Shown: positions 44,453 through 54,020, numbered from the stretch's first letter. The stretch is DNA of 64,000 nucleotides from Candidatus Poribacteria bacterium (GCA_028820655.1 JAPPIK010000004.1:62001-126000), one strand, 5' to 3'. Notes: generated from the letters alone by a model not told the origin. Program-made: numbers and translations.

Positions 44453-46051
44453 CTATTTTACGATTCCCATCTTTCGACTCGCGCGAAAGGAACCGGCGCG
44501 AAAGACATAAAAATAAACGCCATTCGGTACATACTCACCGAGTTGGTTTCTACCATCCCAGTAAGCGGCAGACCGTTTGTCAATATAGTCTCCCGGCTGT
44601 TGTAATCCCAATTCCAACCTCCGTACTAATCCGCCTTGCACGCTGTAAATGCTAAAACTTACCTCGACGGCATTGGCTAGTTGATACGGCAACCAAGTTT
44701 CAGGATTGAACGGATTCGGAAAGTTTTGATGGAGTATGGTAGTCTTCACGTCTCCCAAGGTTGTTAACCTCAAGGCTGCCGGGTCTACGGCGAATGGCAC
44801 ATTTAGGTCTTCGTCTGTTTTGTAGATATATGCTGCGCCCGTGTCGTTGTCTGCCGTGTCGGCGCCCACGATGGCATACTGACCGTCAATCTCGACGGAG
44901 ATTCCGAAATGCGGCATTGGCCAATTCGCGTCCAATAAAGGAAGTGTAACTTTCTCTTTTTCAACCCAGACATCACCTTCACGCAGAAAGGAGTACGCTG
45001 CTCCGCCATCAACAACTACATCATCATCAAACTTTGCACCGACAAGAATAATGTTGTTGGAAATAGAAACATCATTACCGAATTGGTCGAATTTCTCGCC
45101 ATCTTGGGCGGCTAGTTTTGCCTGGCGTGTCCACAAATCTCCGTTACGTACAAAGACATAAGCGGCGCCCGCATCGGGAGCGGTGCCATCCTTGAGGGGT
45201 GCGCCGACGATGGCGATGTCGTCGCTTATCGACAAAGAAGCGCCGAATTGGTCCTTCTCTGCAGGATCGTCAGCAGCAAGTTTCACCGTTTGCACCCATC
45301 TCTCGCCGTCGCGGGTGAAGAGGTATGCAGCGCCAGACTGTTTCAGACCCTTGTGTGCATGTTTTGGTGCCCCGACAATGACTACGTCTCCACGAATTGC
45401 GACGAAATGTCCGAAGTTGTCGGACGCGGCGCCGTCGTTAGCTTTAAGTTTTGCTTGTTGGTTCCACGTATCGCCATCGCGAACGAAGATGTAAGCTGAA
45501 CCTGAATTCTTTCCTGTGTCGTCATCGAAGCGCGATCCAACGATAGCAGTGTTTTCGTCGATTCCAACCGACCAGCCAAATTGGTCGCCGGCGGCTGCAT
45601 CCTTTGCCGATAGTTTCGCCTGCTGTTTCCAACTCCGTCCCTTGTGCCGTGGTCCCGGTCCAACAAATACATAGGCTGCCCCCGCGCCGTTTTTCCTTTC
45701 GGTGTCATGTCCCGCTGCCCCAATGATGGTTGTGTCCCCGCTCATGGAGATGGAACGCCCGAATTCATCACCCTCTGCAGTGTCGTTCCCATCAAATTCA
45801 GGGGGTGCACTGCGTTTCCAATTGTTGCCGCTTCTCGCAAAGGGATAGACGACACCCGACCTGCCGCCCTTCGCATCTCGCCTTGGCGACGCAACAATGG
45901 CGAAATCTCCGCTAAGCGCCACCGTAAATCCGAATCCATCATCATGATGTTTTTCCACTGCGACAATTTTCACTGGATCCGCGACGATGGTGGTTACAAT
46001 CCCAACATTGAAAATCAAATGGCATAGGAATATTTGACAAACCCTCTTCAT
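44453..46051 (-). CDS. FG-GAP propeller protein with FlgD-like C-terminal tail, copy 1
   Basis: The 532-residue protein starts at ATG 46051 after AAGGAGGT and has a signal peptide (VCQIFLCHLIFNVGIVTTIVA). Seven FG-GAP units follow (DQFGWSVGIDENTAIVGSRF, ... SGSAYIF), matching one seven-bladed propeller. The C-terminal 90 residues are a FlgD-Ig-type module (NFPNPFNPETWLPYQLA, ending SRKMGIVK), as in proteins exported to the cell surface. The call is firm; the ligand is unknown. It is a tandem duplicate of the next gene. Confidence 0.9.
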   Translation of the reverse strand: MKRVCQIFLCHLIFNVGIVTTIVADPVKIVAVEKHHDDGFGFTVALSGDFAIVASPRRDAKGGRSGVVYPFARSGNNWKRSAPPEFDGNDTAEGDEFGRSISMSGDTTIIGAAGHDTERKNGAGAAYVFVGPGPRHKGRSWKQQAKLSAKDAAAGDQFGWSVGIDENTAIVGSRFDDDTGKNSGSAYIFVRDGDTWNQQAKLKANDGAASDNFGHFVAIRGDVVIVGAPKHAHKGLKQSGAAYLFTRDGERWVQTVKLAADDPAEKDQFGASLSISDDIAIVGAPLKDGTAPDAGAAYVFVRNGDLWTRQAKLAAQDGEKFDQFGNDVSISNNIILVGAKFDDDVVVDGGAAYSFLREGDVWVEKEKVTLPLLDANWPMPHFGISVEIDGQYAIVGADTADNDTGAAYIYKTDEDLNVPFAVDPAALRLTTLGDVKTTILHQNFPNPFNPETWLPYQLANAVEVSFSIYSVQGGLVRRLELGLQQPGDYIDKRSAAYWDGRNQLGEYVPNGVYFYVFRAGSFRASRKMGIVK

Positions 46052-46132
46052 CAGGTAACCTCCTTGCAAACTGAATTGACCATGAATCAAACGATCACGT
46101 TAGCTAGTCCCCAAGTCGTGCGATTTGACAGG

Positions 46133-47710
46133 TTACTTCAGGACGACCATTTTCCGACTTGTGCGATACGCCCCCGCTTTGAAATCTAGGATGTAGATTC
46201 CGCTGGAAACAGACTCTCCATTCTTATCTCTTCCGTTCCAGTAGGCGGCGGTATGTTTCTCCAGATAACTACCCTTTTGGCGCCTGCCAAGGTTCAACTC
46301 TCGCACCAATTCACCGGAGATATTGTAGATATGAAAAGTGACGCTGGCATCGTTGGACAACTGGTAGGGCAACCATGTCTCGGGATTAAACGGATTGGGA
46401 TAGTTTTGATGAAGCACTGTGCGTTTGAGATGACCCAATGTTGTGACACTCAATAGTCGCGGTTCAATTGAATACGGAACGTCCAAATCTGTTGCAACGT
46501 CATAGATGTACGCCGCGCCGATGTCTCCATCGGCTACTTCACCTCCTGCGATAGCATACTTGCTGCGGATAGAAACCGAAATCCCGAGATGAACGCGGAT
46601 ATCGGGTTGCATATCCTTCCCTTCGATGGTGACCTTCTTTTTCTGAGTCCAGACATCACCTTCGCGCAGGAACGAGTATGCCGCCCCGGCATCATTGCCT
46701 AGCTCATCGTCGAACTTCGCCCCGATTAAGGCAATGTTGTGAAAGACAGACACTGCATTTCCGAACTGGTCCTGTTCGTCGGCATCTTTGGCAGTTAGTT
46801 TGGAATGCTGAATCCAGTCGTCACCGTTGCGATTGAATATATATGCGGCGCCGGTATCGGTGGCTGCGCCATCGCTAGACGGCGCACCAACAATAGCCAC
46901 ATCGCCGCTGATCGAGACGGAAACACCGAATTGATCTCTTGCAGCCGCATCGTTCGCTGTCAGTTTCGCCGTTTGCCGCCACGAATCACCGCTCCGCCCA
47001 AAAATGTAGGCGGCGCCCGACTGTTTGAGTCCCGCATGAGCATGCTTAGGCGCGCCGGCAATGGCAAAACCTTCGCTGACGGAAACAAACTGCCCAAGGT
47101 TGTCAGACGCGGCTCCGTCGTCGGCAGTGAGTTTTGCCTGTTGTATCCACGAGTCGCCGTTGCGTGTGAAAATGTATGCGGAACCTGAACTCTTGCCATG
47201 ATCATCGTCGAACCGTGCACCGATAATCGCGACATCTCCATCAATAGCAACGGACCATCCAAATTGATCTCCCGTTGCTTTGTCTTCGGCAGTAAGTTTC
47301 GCCTGTTGCTGCCACTTCTGGGCAGTAGAATTGTAGGTGAATACGAAAACTGCTCCCGTTGCCTTCTCATTTCCTGGAGCGCCAATCATTGTGGTGTCAC
47401 CTCTTAAAGCCACTGAACTACCGAACTGGTCGCGCTCGCCCGAACGAATCGGGAAAATTTTTACCGGTTCGGCGGGCCTCCATGTGTTTCCCCGACGCGC
47501 ATAAGGATAGACCGCGCCCGCATTTGCACCTCTATCATGAGCCTTCGGGGACCCTACGATGGCGTGTTTTTCACCCACCGCCACCGACCACCCGAACCAC
47601 TGGTCTTTCACGGGGTCCGCGGGACTCAGTTTGACCGGTTTCGCGGAACCATTGAATGCCAATCCGTGCCCTAGAATTAAACAGATCGCAAAGATCTTTG
47701 GTGCCGTCAT
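46133..47710 (-). CDS. FG-GAP propeller protein with FlgD-like C-terminal tail, copy 2
   Basis: The 525-residue paralogue starts at ATG 47710 (AAAAGGAGCGGGAAC upstream) with signal FAICLILGHGLAFNGSA. Seven units such as GDQFGWSVAIDGDVAIIGAR and GLKQSGAAYIF correspond one by one to those of copy 1. The tail reads NYPNPFNPETWLPYQLS and ends YRTSRKMVVLK. It lies 81 bases upstream of copy 1, each with its own ribosome-binding site, so both probably arose by tandem duplication. Confidence 0.9.
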   Translation of the reverse strand: MTAPKIFAICLILGHGLAFNGSAKPVKLSPADPVKDQWFGWSVAVGEKHAIVGSPKAHDRGANAGAVYPYARRGNTWRPAEPVKIFPIRSGERDQFGSSVALRGDTTMIGAPGNEKATGAVFVFTYNSTAQKWQQQAKLTAEDKATGDQFGWSVAIDGDVAIIGARFDDDHGKSSGSAYIFTRNGDSWIQQAKLTADDGAASDNLGQFVSVSEGFAIAGAPKHAHAGLKQSGAAYIFGRSGDSWRQTAKLTANDAAARDQFGVSVSISGDVAIVGAPSSDGAATDTGAAYIFNRNGDDWIQHSKLTAKDADEQDQFGNAVSVFHNIALIGAKFDDELGNDAGAAYSFLREGDVWTQKKKVTIEGKDMQPDIRVHLGISVSIRSKYAIAGGEVADGDIGAAYIYDVATDLDVPYSIEPRLLSVTTLGHLKRTVLHQNYPNPFNPETWLPYQLSNDASVTFHIYNISGELVRELNLGRRQKGSYLEKHTAAYWNGRDKNGESVSSGIYILDFKAGAYRTSRKMVVLK

Positions 47711-47857
47711 GTTCCCGCTCCTTTTTCGCATCGATATTTCAAATTATGAAATCTGAAAAGTAGCATAATAGAACCGTTGGCAACTCGATTCAAGCTGAGT
47801 ATCAAATTTGTCGCATTCTCGAACTCACCATTGAGTTTGTTCTGGAGGTGAGTTGAT

Positions 47858-48652
47858 TTAATGCCGTTTGATTTCAGCCCACGTAGTCGCGGCTTTGCCC
47901 GTCGAATGAACCGCCAATGCGCTCCCAAGACCATCGTCGATAAGCTCGTTAATATCCTTCTCGCTCAGCGCGACGTCGAAAATTGCGATTTCATCCACGT
48001 ATCCATTAAACAATTCCCTCTTTACCACGACGCTGGCGCTACCGATTACGGCGGTAGGGACCGGGTTCCCATAGGTTATCTCTCCGGCGCCCTTAACTTC
48101 TTCAACGAGTTCTCCATCCAGGAAGGCCCTCCGAGTTGAACCATCAAAGGTGATTGCCTCGTGATACCATCGATCTTCGTCAATCTTCCCGGGCTGTATC
48201 TCCCTATTCTGGTCATCGATAGCTATCCAATAGCGTAGCTGGCCCTGCCATGTCCCTAGTCCTAAACTCCTGTAAGGCGCATCCCACGCCTGACCGTCGT
48301 CGTATGGGATGGTCATCGATGATAAACCGGAATCATTCGAAGTCTGAATGTTAATCCAGTTCATCATTGTCCCTTCACTTATCCGCAGACTTTTATCCTT
48401 TCCTACAGGGATCATGTCGTTCCTGCCGTTGAAATGCAGGGCGCTGCCAAACACGCCTTCAATCCATTTGGGGTTTCCCACAAACTTCCCATCGTTTCCA
48501 TTTCCGGATGCATCTTTGACTCTGTCTCCGCTTCCTTCATCGAAAAGCCATGCACCAACGGCAGTCTTGGGATCAATTTTGGCGTCACCAGTGATCGCGA
48601 AACACAGCCCGATAACGGTGATGTATACATGGACTCGGGATAGCCGCCGCAT
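47858..48652 (-). CDS. Secreted LamG-domain protein 1
   Basis: The 264-residue protein has a signal peptide (VHVYITVIGLCFAITGDA) and one LamG-like concanavalin domain: AVGAWLFDEGSGDRVKDASG, NGNDGKFVG, SALHFNGRND, WYHEAITFDGSTRRAFLDG and NGYVDEIAIFDVALSEKDI. It ends with GKAATTWAEIKRH. The same domain is in the next gene. Such domains bind or decorate extracellular carbohydrates; no catalytic residues are seen. Confidence 0.9.
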   Translation of the reverse strand: MRRLSRVHVYITVIGLCFAITGDAKIDPKTAVGAWLFDEGSGDRVKDASGNGNDGKFVGNPKWIEGVFGSALHFNGRNDMIPVGKDKSLRISEGTMMNWINIQTSNDSGLSSMTIPYDDGQAWDAPYRSLGLGTWQGQLRYWIAIDDQNREIQPGKIDEDRWYHEAITFDGSTRRAFLDGELVEEVKGAGEITYGNPVPTAVIGSASVVVKRELFNGYVDEIAIFDVALSEKDINELIDDGLGSALAVHSTGKAATTWAEIKRH

Positions 48653-48682
48653 AGGTCCATCACCTCCTACAATTAAAGGAAG

Positions 48683-48715
48683 AACCTTCGGAAGGTGAAA
48701 AACCTCCCGAAGGTT
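48683..48715 (-). terminator. Hairpin terminator after LamG gene 2
   Basis: AACCTTCGGaAGGT and ACCTcCCGAAGGTT form a 14-base stem with a short A-rich loop. On the minus strand it directly follows the stop of the 48725 gene and is followed by CTTCCTTTAATT, a weak T-rich tail. Confidence 0.6.
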
Positions 48716-48724
48716 CGAATGCTG

Positions 48725-49525
48725 CTAGTTTCGGGTTTTTACATTTGCCCATGTAGTAGCTAATTTTCCCGACGGGTCAACCGCAACGACGCCCTCTAAT
48801 CCATCGGTCATGAGTTGTTTGACATCGGCGTCACTCAACGCCACATTGAATACCGCCACCTCGTCGACCGAGCCGTTCATGAGTTCTCCGGAGGCTACAC
48901 GGTTCACATTGCGATCTCCAATAACAAATGACGGCATCGGATCCCCATAGGTAATCATACCGGGCGTTTCAGCTTCAAATACGAGCTCGCCATCAAGATA
49001 CGCCTTGCGAGTTGTGCCGTCAAACGTTGCCACCAAATGATACCACTGATCCGTGTTGAGGTTGCCCGGTTGCATTTCGGCATTCTGCCCGTCAATGGCC
49101 ATCCAATAGCGGAGTTGGCCTCTCCAAGAACCCAAGCCCAAGCTCCTCCACGGTGCATCCCACGCATCTCCATCATCAAAGGGAAGCGTTACGGCGGATA
49201 GACCGCTATCATCATCCACATTAGTGTTTATCCAAGCGGCCATCGTGCCGGTGCCGATACGTAGAAGCTCGGAATTCCCGCAATCTACGAAATCGTCTGC
49301 ACCGTCAAAACTCAGCGCGGAGCCGAAAACCCCGTCAGCCCATGAGGCACCGGAAATTTTCCCGTGGTGACCGTTTCCGGACGAATCAAAGGCAGTATCT
49401 CCATCACCTTCATCCAACAACCATATTCCCATAGCTGTTGAGGAATCAATGGCGGCGTGACCATAACCCGCCATCACCAACAAGGGAAGAAAGAAACTTG
49501 CGCCTAACAGAGTCAATCTTGACAT
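48725..49525 (-). CDS. Secreted LamG-domain protein 2
   Basis: The 266-residue protein starts at ATG 49525, preceded by GAGGAGGT; the frame runs 28 codons further upstream without a better start. Signal: LTLLGASFFLPLLVMAGYGHA. The LamG domain is complete (MGIWLLDEGDGDTAFDSSG, WYHLVATFDGTTRKAYLDG, NGSVDEVAVFNVALSDADV), and the tail is GKLATTWANVKTRN. It is a tandem paralogue of LamG protein 1. Confidence 0.9.
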   Translation of the reverse strand: MSRLTLLGASFFLPLLVMAGYGHAAIDSSTAMGIWLLDEGDGDTAFDSSGNGHHGKISGASWADGVFGSALSFDGADDFVDCGNSELLRIGTGTMAAWINTNVDDDSGLSAVTLPFDDGDAWDAPWRSLGLGSWRGQLRYWMAIDGQNAEMQPGNLNTDQWYHLVATFDGTTRKAYLDGELVFEAETPGMITYGDPMPSFVIGDRNVNRVASGELMNGSVDEVAVFNVALSDADVKQLMTDGLEGVVAVDPSGKLATTWANVKTRN

Positions 49526-49735
49526 TTGTTTTACCTCCTCGCAGTAGAGATTCTGTGAGCAATAGGTTAGGTTGTGACACTTCCATTGATATCTATTATA
49601 TACTATCACAGGATTAGCAAACAGTAAATCACAAAAAAATGGGATGAGCCGGCTACTCCAACGTCACACATCCAATCGGTGAACTCGTCGATTTCGCTAA
49701 ATGGCTCGATTCTTCCTTTGTCATTGTTTGCGAGT

Positions 49736-50623
49736 TCAACAAACAGGGACTCCCGCAACCTTGCACCTGATTCGGTAAAGCGAAGTCTTGGCCACGATGT
49801 AAAGCGTCTTCCAATCAGACTCACCCCATCCGATATTGGTTGCACCCTCTGGCGTATTAATGACACCGAGGCGCTTTCCGGAGGCATCGAAAATCCAAAC
49901 GCCGCCGGGGCCCGTCACATACACATTCCCGTCTTGGTCCGTTTTCATTCCATCTGGGGCACCGCCTTCGCCAACAATTTCAGCGAAGATTCGTCCATTC
50001 GCTATAGTGCCGTCGGGCTGGACATCGAATGCTCGCACATGCATGCGATCCGAGGAATCATTGATATAGAGGACTGATTCCTCTGGTGCGAAGCAAAGTC
50101 CGTTCGGACAATCGAAATCATCTACCAAGAGCGTCAAGCCATCGTCATCGGGAGAGAGTCGGTAGACCCCTTGGAAATCAAGTTCCTTCTCTCCCAATGC
50201 CCCAAATTCTGCGGTCAAACCGTACGGAGGATCAGTGAAATAGATGCCTCCATCTGATTTCACGACAACGTCATTGGGACTATTCAGTCGCTTGCCATCG
50301 TAATGCGACGCGATTGTCACAACTTCGCCGTCAACTTCGGTTCGCGACACGCGCCGATTTGCATGTTCGCACGCGATAAGCCGCCCTTGACTGTCGTAAG
50401 TTAACCCATTGGATTTACCCGATGGGACACGGTAATCGGTTATCCCGGATTCTGCCGTCCATTTTTTCATCTGATCCGCGGGAATATCGCTGAATAGCAA
50501 GAACTCTTGCTTTGAGTTCCAGACAGGGCCTTCCGTAAACTGGCAACCTGTCCCCAATTTTTCTACTTGCGCATTTGCATCAACAAGATTCAATACTTCG
50601 TCTGAGTGAACGTCAATACTCAT
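49736..50623 (-). CDS. SMP-30/gluconolactonase family protein, cytoplasmic
   Basis: The 295-residue protein has no signal peptide. It shows the SMP-30 landmarks GCQFTEGPVWNSK (Glu ligand), SNGLTYDSQGRLIACEHANR, NSPNDVVVKSDGGIYFTDP (Asn and Asp ligands) and NGLCFAPEESVLYINDSSD (Asp). Sugar lactone hydrolysis is the usual activity. GGAGGACTC precedes the ATG. It is a distant homologue of the secreted SMP-30 protein at 32890. Confidence 0.93.
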   Translation of the reverse strand: MSIDVHSDEVLNLVDANAQVEKLGTGCQFTEGPVWNSKQEFLLFSDIPADQMKKWTAESGITDYRVPSGKSNGLTYDSQGRLIACEHANRRVSRTEVDGEVVTIASHYDGKRLNSPNDVVVKSDGGIYFTDPPYGLTAEFGALGEKELDFQGVYRLSPDDDGLTLLVDDFDCPNGLCFAPEESVLYINDSSDRMHVRAFDVQPDGTIANGRIFAEIVGEGGAPDGMKTDQDGNVYVTGPGGVWIFDASGKRLGVINTPEGATNIGWGESDWKTLYIVAKTSLYRIRCKVAGVPVC

Positions 50624-51335
50624 GAGTCCTCCTCTGAGTTTGTCAAATGGTATTTACCTAAAATCTGGCGATGAGGAATGATTTTCGTGATTATTCTAAG
50701 GCATTTCTCAATACCTTCGAGAATCACGCGATGAAGTGCTTAATGAAAAGTTTGTGTTCAACACGTGGCGTGAGTGTCTAAGTGGTTCATTCGCTAAGAC
50801 TTTAATTCTTACGAGACTGGCACAAGAAACCGTTCCACCACGCCGGTAGGTGATCAAGCGAGTGAATAGCGAGTGCGATAGAGATCCCTTCTAACCGCAC
50901 CGGCACCCAACACTCAATCATATTTTTTTGAAAAATAAACCACTTAAGGCACTCAACAGAGATATTGAATTTTTGAAACGGTAAAACACGCACCTGTTTA
51001 TAATTCATTCTGAACGATGTATGTCTCTTAATCCGATAGGTACAGATGTCGCTCGCCCGTGCTCAATCAATTGCTGGATCAATTACGGCGATTAAGTCTC
51101 GCGTAAGATACAGTCTAGTATAGTCTGAAGTTGAATGAAAATCAACTGCTATCAGAGGTTTCCGATTCATCGTTGAACACGAGAAGAACTAGCTTCGCGC
51201 CCTGATTCGCATTTTTGTTGACCGGTCGACGGATATTGGATAAAATTGTTGGTATAAATGGCTTCTGGAGAGGTACGAATTACCACTATTGATCAAGAAC
51301 CTCGCGGTATTAATGGATGATTAAATAGTCCAACG
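50624..51335. other. Intergenic stretch
   Basis: No gene is supported over about 700 bases. The only recognised structure is a GATC-family repeat at 50849. A short minus-strand frame (50802-51008) has no ribosome-binding site and includes the repeat. Confidence 0.5.
50849..50887. repeat. GATC-flanked dispersed repeat, copy 4
   Basis: GGTGATCAAGCGAGTGAATA and AGCGAGTGCGATAGAGATCC make a full-length copy, close to copy 1. Confidence 0.6.
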
Positions 51336-52118
51336 ATGAGTTTTGCTATGAAAACCGACGTATGTTATGAACTTTTACGCCCATCTCAAGTTGTCGCGCG
51401 ACGACGCGCCTGTCCCTTGGCGTACCTTCCCCTTGGCGTGATCGAGTGGCATGGCCCACAAAATCCGCTCGGACTCGATGGACTGAAGGTCCACGAACTC
51501 TGTGTCCGCGCCGCCGCTCAGGGAGGCGGTTTGGTGTTTCCTGTGCTCTGGTACGGAGAACATCGAGAATCGTATTTGGCCGAAGCTAACGTCCCTGTAA
51601 AGTCGGCGATTGCAAAGGAAATGAGACTGCCTGCGACCAATTTTGACCGGGGATACATGGGCGGAAGAACAATAATCGAACAATCAACTTTTTATCAGGA
51701 TTTACTCTATCACGTCTACTACCAGATTCGCAGCTTGGGTTTTGAAGCGATCTATGTGCTGGTTGGCCACGGCCCATTGAAGAACTACGCAATTTTGACT
51801 TCCAAGGTTTTTGAAAGGGCAACCGGAATTGTGATGGAGGTTTCGTTTGCCGCAGATCTCGTGGAAGGATATCGTGAAGATCATGCCGGCCGATACGAAA
51901 CCGGTGTGATGATGGAATTGCGGCCGGAGTTGGTTGACCTATCGACTCTACCCGAGGGGGACAAATCGGAACTTGTAGGTATCGCCGGCGAAGATCCTCG
52001 TGAAGGCTCTGCCGAATTAGGTAGCGAATTTGTGGAAAAGTGTGTCAAGCAGCTTGTGAATGCCGGAAACGAATTACTAACCCGGAGAGCATCTGATGGT
52101 TCAATGGGCGTCCAATAG
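51336..52118 (+). CDS. Creatininase-family amidohydrolase
   Basis: The 260-residue protein has the metal-binding signature of the creatininase/MftE family: GVIEWHGPQNPLGLDG (Glu37, His39, Asp48), the glycine-rich VGHGPLKNY with His, and GRYETGVMM with Glu. Members hydrolyse cyclic or linear amides such as creatinine or formamide derivatives. The start may instead be the ATG five codons in (MKTDV). It heads a run of four or five genes with amide/hydroxy-acid themes on the plus strand. Confidence 0.9.
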   Translation: MSFAMKTDVCYELLRPSQVVARRRACPLAYLPLGVIEWHGPQNPLGLDGLKVHELCVRAAAQGGGLVFPVLWYGEHRESYLAEANVPVKSAIAKEMRLPATNFDRGYMGGRTIIEQSTFYQDLLYHVYYQIRSLGFEAIYVLVGHGPLKNYAILTSKVFERATGIVMEVSFAADLVEGYREDHAGRYETGVMMELRPELVDLSTLPEGDKSELVGIAGEDPREGSAELGSEFVEKCVKQLVNAGNELLTRRASDGSMGVQ

Positions 52119-52292
52119 CTCCGATACCTTGACACTACTGCTCCGGTTAAAGCCACAAGTGTTCCAAAATTGTACGCGGTTAAGGGGTTGAATGCAAATC
52201 TTACTCTGGCGGAGATTGGTGTATTCCTGAAGCATTCCTCGCTCTAAAATTACTGATTCTCAAACTACCGTTAATCATGAGGAATCCAAACG

Positions 52293-53132
52293 ATGTATAA
52301 CTCAGTCAAAGTAGCAACCATTTCACTCAAACCGGCACAATGGGATAAAGCTGCAAATGCCGATAAAATGGAGGCATTCTTCGTTAAGGCGGCCGAATCG
52401 AAGCCACAACTGATCTTGACCACGGAAGGTGTACTGGAGGGTTACGTGGTCATGGATGTAATATACAATCCGGAGAAAGCCGAGGCGATGCTTGAAATCG
52501 CTGAACCGATCGATGGTCCCTACGTTCGGCGCTTTCAGCGCCTTGCCAAGCGTCTGGAGACCTGCCTCTGCTTCGGTTTTGCCGAACGCATTGGGGACGA
52601 TGTCTATAACTGCGGTGTGTTTATCGACGGTGATGGCGAAATCTGCGGAAAATACCACAAGACTCAGTTGGCTGAGGGCTCTCATCCGTCGTGGAATTTC
52701 AACCGAATTGGGAGCACGCTTCGCGCGTTTGATACTCCCGTTGGCCGTACCGGTATTGTCATCTGCAATGATCGCTGGAATCCGTTAATTACGCGCACGC
52801 TCGTACTTGACGGCGCCTCCCTGATTCTCATCCCTTCTTACGGTTCTAAACGGAAAGATCAGAACAGAAATGTCTTGGCACGAGCGCGGGAAAATGGTGT
52901 GCCAATTGCCGAAGCAAATGTGGGGATGAATCTTCTAATCAGCAAGGGAGAGATTGTCGCATACAAATGGGGAAATGATCAGATCACCACAGGGATCATC
53001 GACATTCCGGTGCCTCCATCGCGTAAAGTGGCACGGTCTTCCGAACGGGAGTATCTAGATCGTCAGGGGCCCGAAATGGAGAAGCGTTACAAAAGAACTC
53101 GTGAGAAAGTTCAAAAAGGAGAAAATAAATAG
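52293..53132 (+). CDS. Carbon-nitrogen hydrolase (nitrilase superfamily)
   Basis: The 279-residue enzyme has the Glu-Lys-Cys triad: Glu45 (TTEGVLEG), Lys123 (KYHKTQLAEG) and Cys158 (GIVICNDRW). The subsequent GVPIAEANVGMN segment is also typical. It hydrolyses amides or nitriles. GAGGAATCC precedes the ATG. The creatininase gene upstream hints at a pathway in which two C-N bonds are opened in turn; this is inference. Confidence 0.93.
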   Translation: MYNSVKVATISLKPAQWDKAANADKMEAFFVKAAESKPQLILTTEGVLEGYVVMDVIYNPEKAEAMLEIAEPIDGPYVRRFQRLAKRLETCLCFGFAERIGDDVYNCGVFIDGDGEICGKYHKTQLAEGSHPSWNFNRIGSTLRAFDTPVGRTGIVICNDRWNPLITRTLVLDGASLILIPSYGSKRKDQNRNVLARARENGVPIAEANVGMNLLISKGEIVAYKWGNDQITTGIIDIPVPPSRKVARSSEREYLDRQGPEMEKRYKRTREKVQKGENK

Positions 53133-53224
53133 CCTTAGCGGTTGGGTACGTATGGTGGCCTCGCAAAGTGTCCCTTGACAACGAAAGCCCCATTGCTCTC
53201 TAAATCGGAAAGGTGGAATAGATT

Positions 53225-53983
53225 ATGTCAACTTTAAGCACGGAAATCCGGCACTGCGACATCACGGATCTTGAGCGAATCGAGCGTTTCCGTCGAGCGG
53301 GATACGGGGGCAGTGTTTCCGACGCCTTGGAAGGTCTGGGTGTATGCGACACCGTTTTTGCAGCCCGATTCAAGCCGCTCCGTCAAGGCATGCAGCTTGT
53401 GGGTCGAGCATTGCCGATCAAGCTTCACTCGCTCGCCGATGGAGAGTTGTCTCCTGAGGACCAGAAAGCGCAGGAGGAAAGATGGGAAGCGGAGGGCGGA
53501 CACCCACAGAAACGCATGATGCGAAAAGTTGAGGACCTCGAAGACGGTTCGGTCCTCTGCTTCGACTGCGGCGGTGATATGCAGCCCGCGCATTTCGGCG
53601 AAATGAGTTGCCATCTCGCGTACGCCCATGGTTGCCGGGGTATGCTGTTAGCGGGGAATTGCCGTGACACCCAATACGTCCTCAAGATGCCCGACTTTCC
53701 GATGTTCACCTTCGGAACACGTCCGAACGCCTTCGGTGGCTGGATTGTAACCGATGTCGATGTACCAATCTACTTACCGGGGCACTTGACGCACTACGTA
53801 AAAGTGTCGCCCGGCGATTTTATATTTGGCGATAATGACGGTGTGCAACTTATTCCCGAAGCCCTGGTCGATGAAGTCCTGCTGCGGGTTGAGGCAACCT
53901 TTGAGAAAGAAAACGAGGAACGCGATAAGATTGCCGCGGGCATGCCCATTGACGAAGTGTACGATGTGTATGGAGTGCTGTAG
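53225..53983 (+). CDS. RraA-like/HMG-aldolase family protein
   Basis: The 252-residue protein contains the RraA fold: SVSDALEGLGVC, PLRQGMQLVGRALPI, GNCRDTQYVLKMPDFPMF (with the RD pair) and PGDFIFGDNDGVQLIP. The family includes 4-hydroxy-4-methyl-2-oxoglutarate/oxaloacetate aldolases and RNase E regulators. In this catabolic context an aldolase or decarboxylase is more likely. A 40-residue charged insertion (KAQEERWEAEGGHPQKRMMR) is longer than in typical RraA. GGAAAGG precedes the ATG. Confidence 0.85.
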   Translation: MSTLSTEIRHCDITDLERIERFRRAGYGGSVSDALEGLGVCDTVFAARFKPLRQGMQLVGRALPIKLHSLADGELSPEDQKAQEERWEAEGGHPQKRMMRKVEDLEDGSVLCFDCGGDMQPAHFGEMSCHLAYAHGCRGMLLAGNCRDTQYVLKMPDFPMFTFGTRPNAFGGWIVTDVDVPIYLPGHLTHYVKVSPGDFIFGDNDGVQLIPEALVDEVLLRVEATFEKENEERDKIAAGMPIDEVYDVYGVL

Positions 53984-54020
53984 AATTCAGAGAAGTCACC
54001 CTAGTTCTGGTGATTGCACT

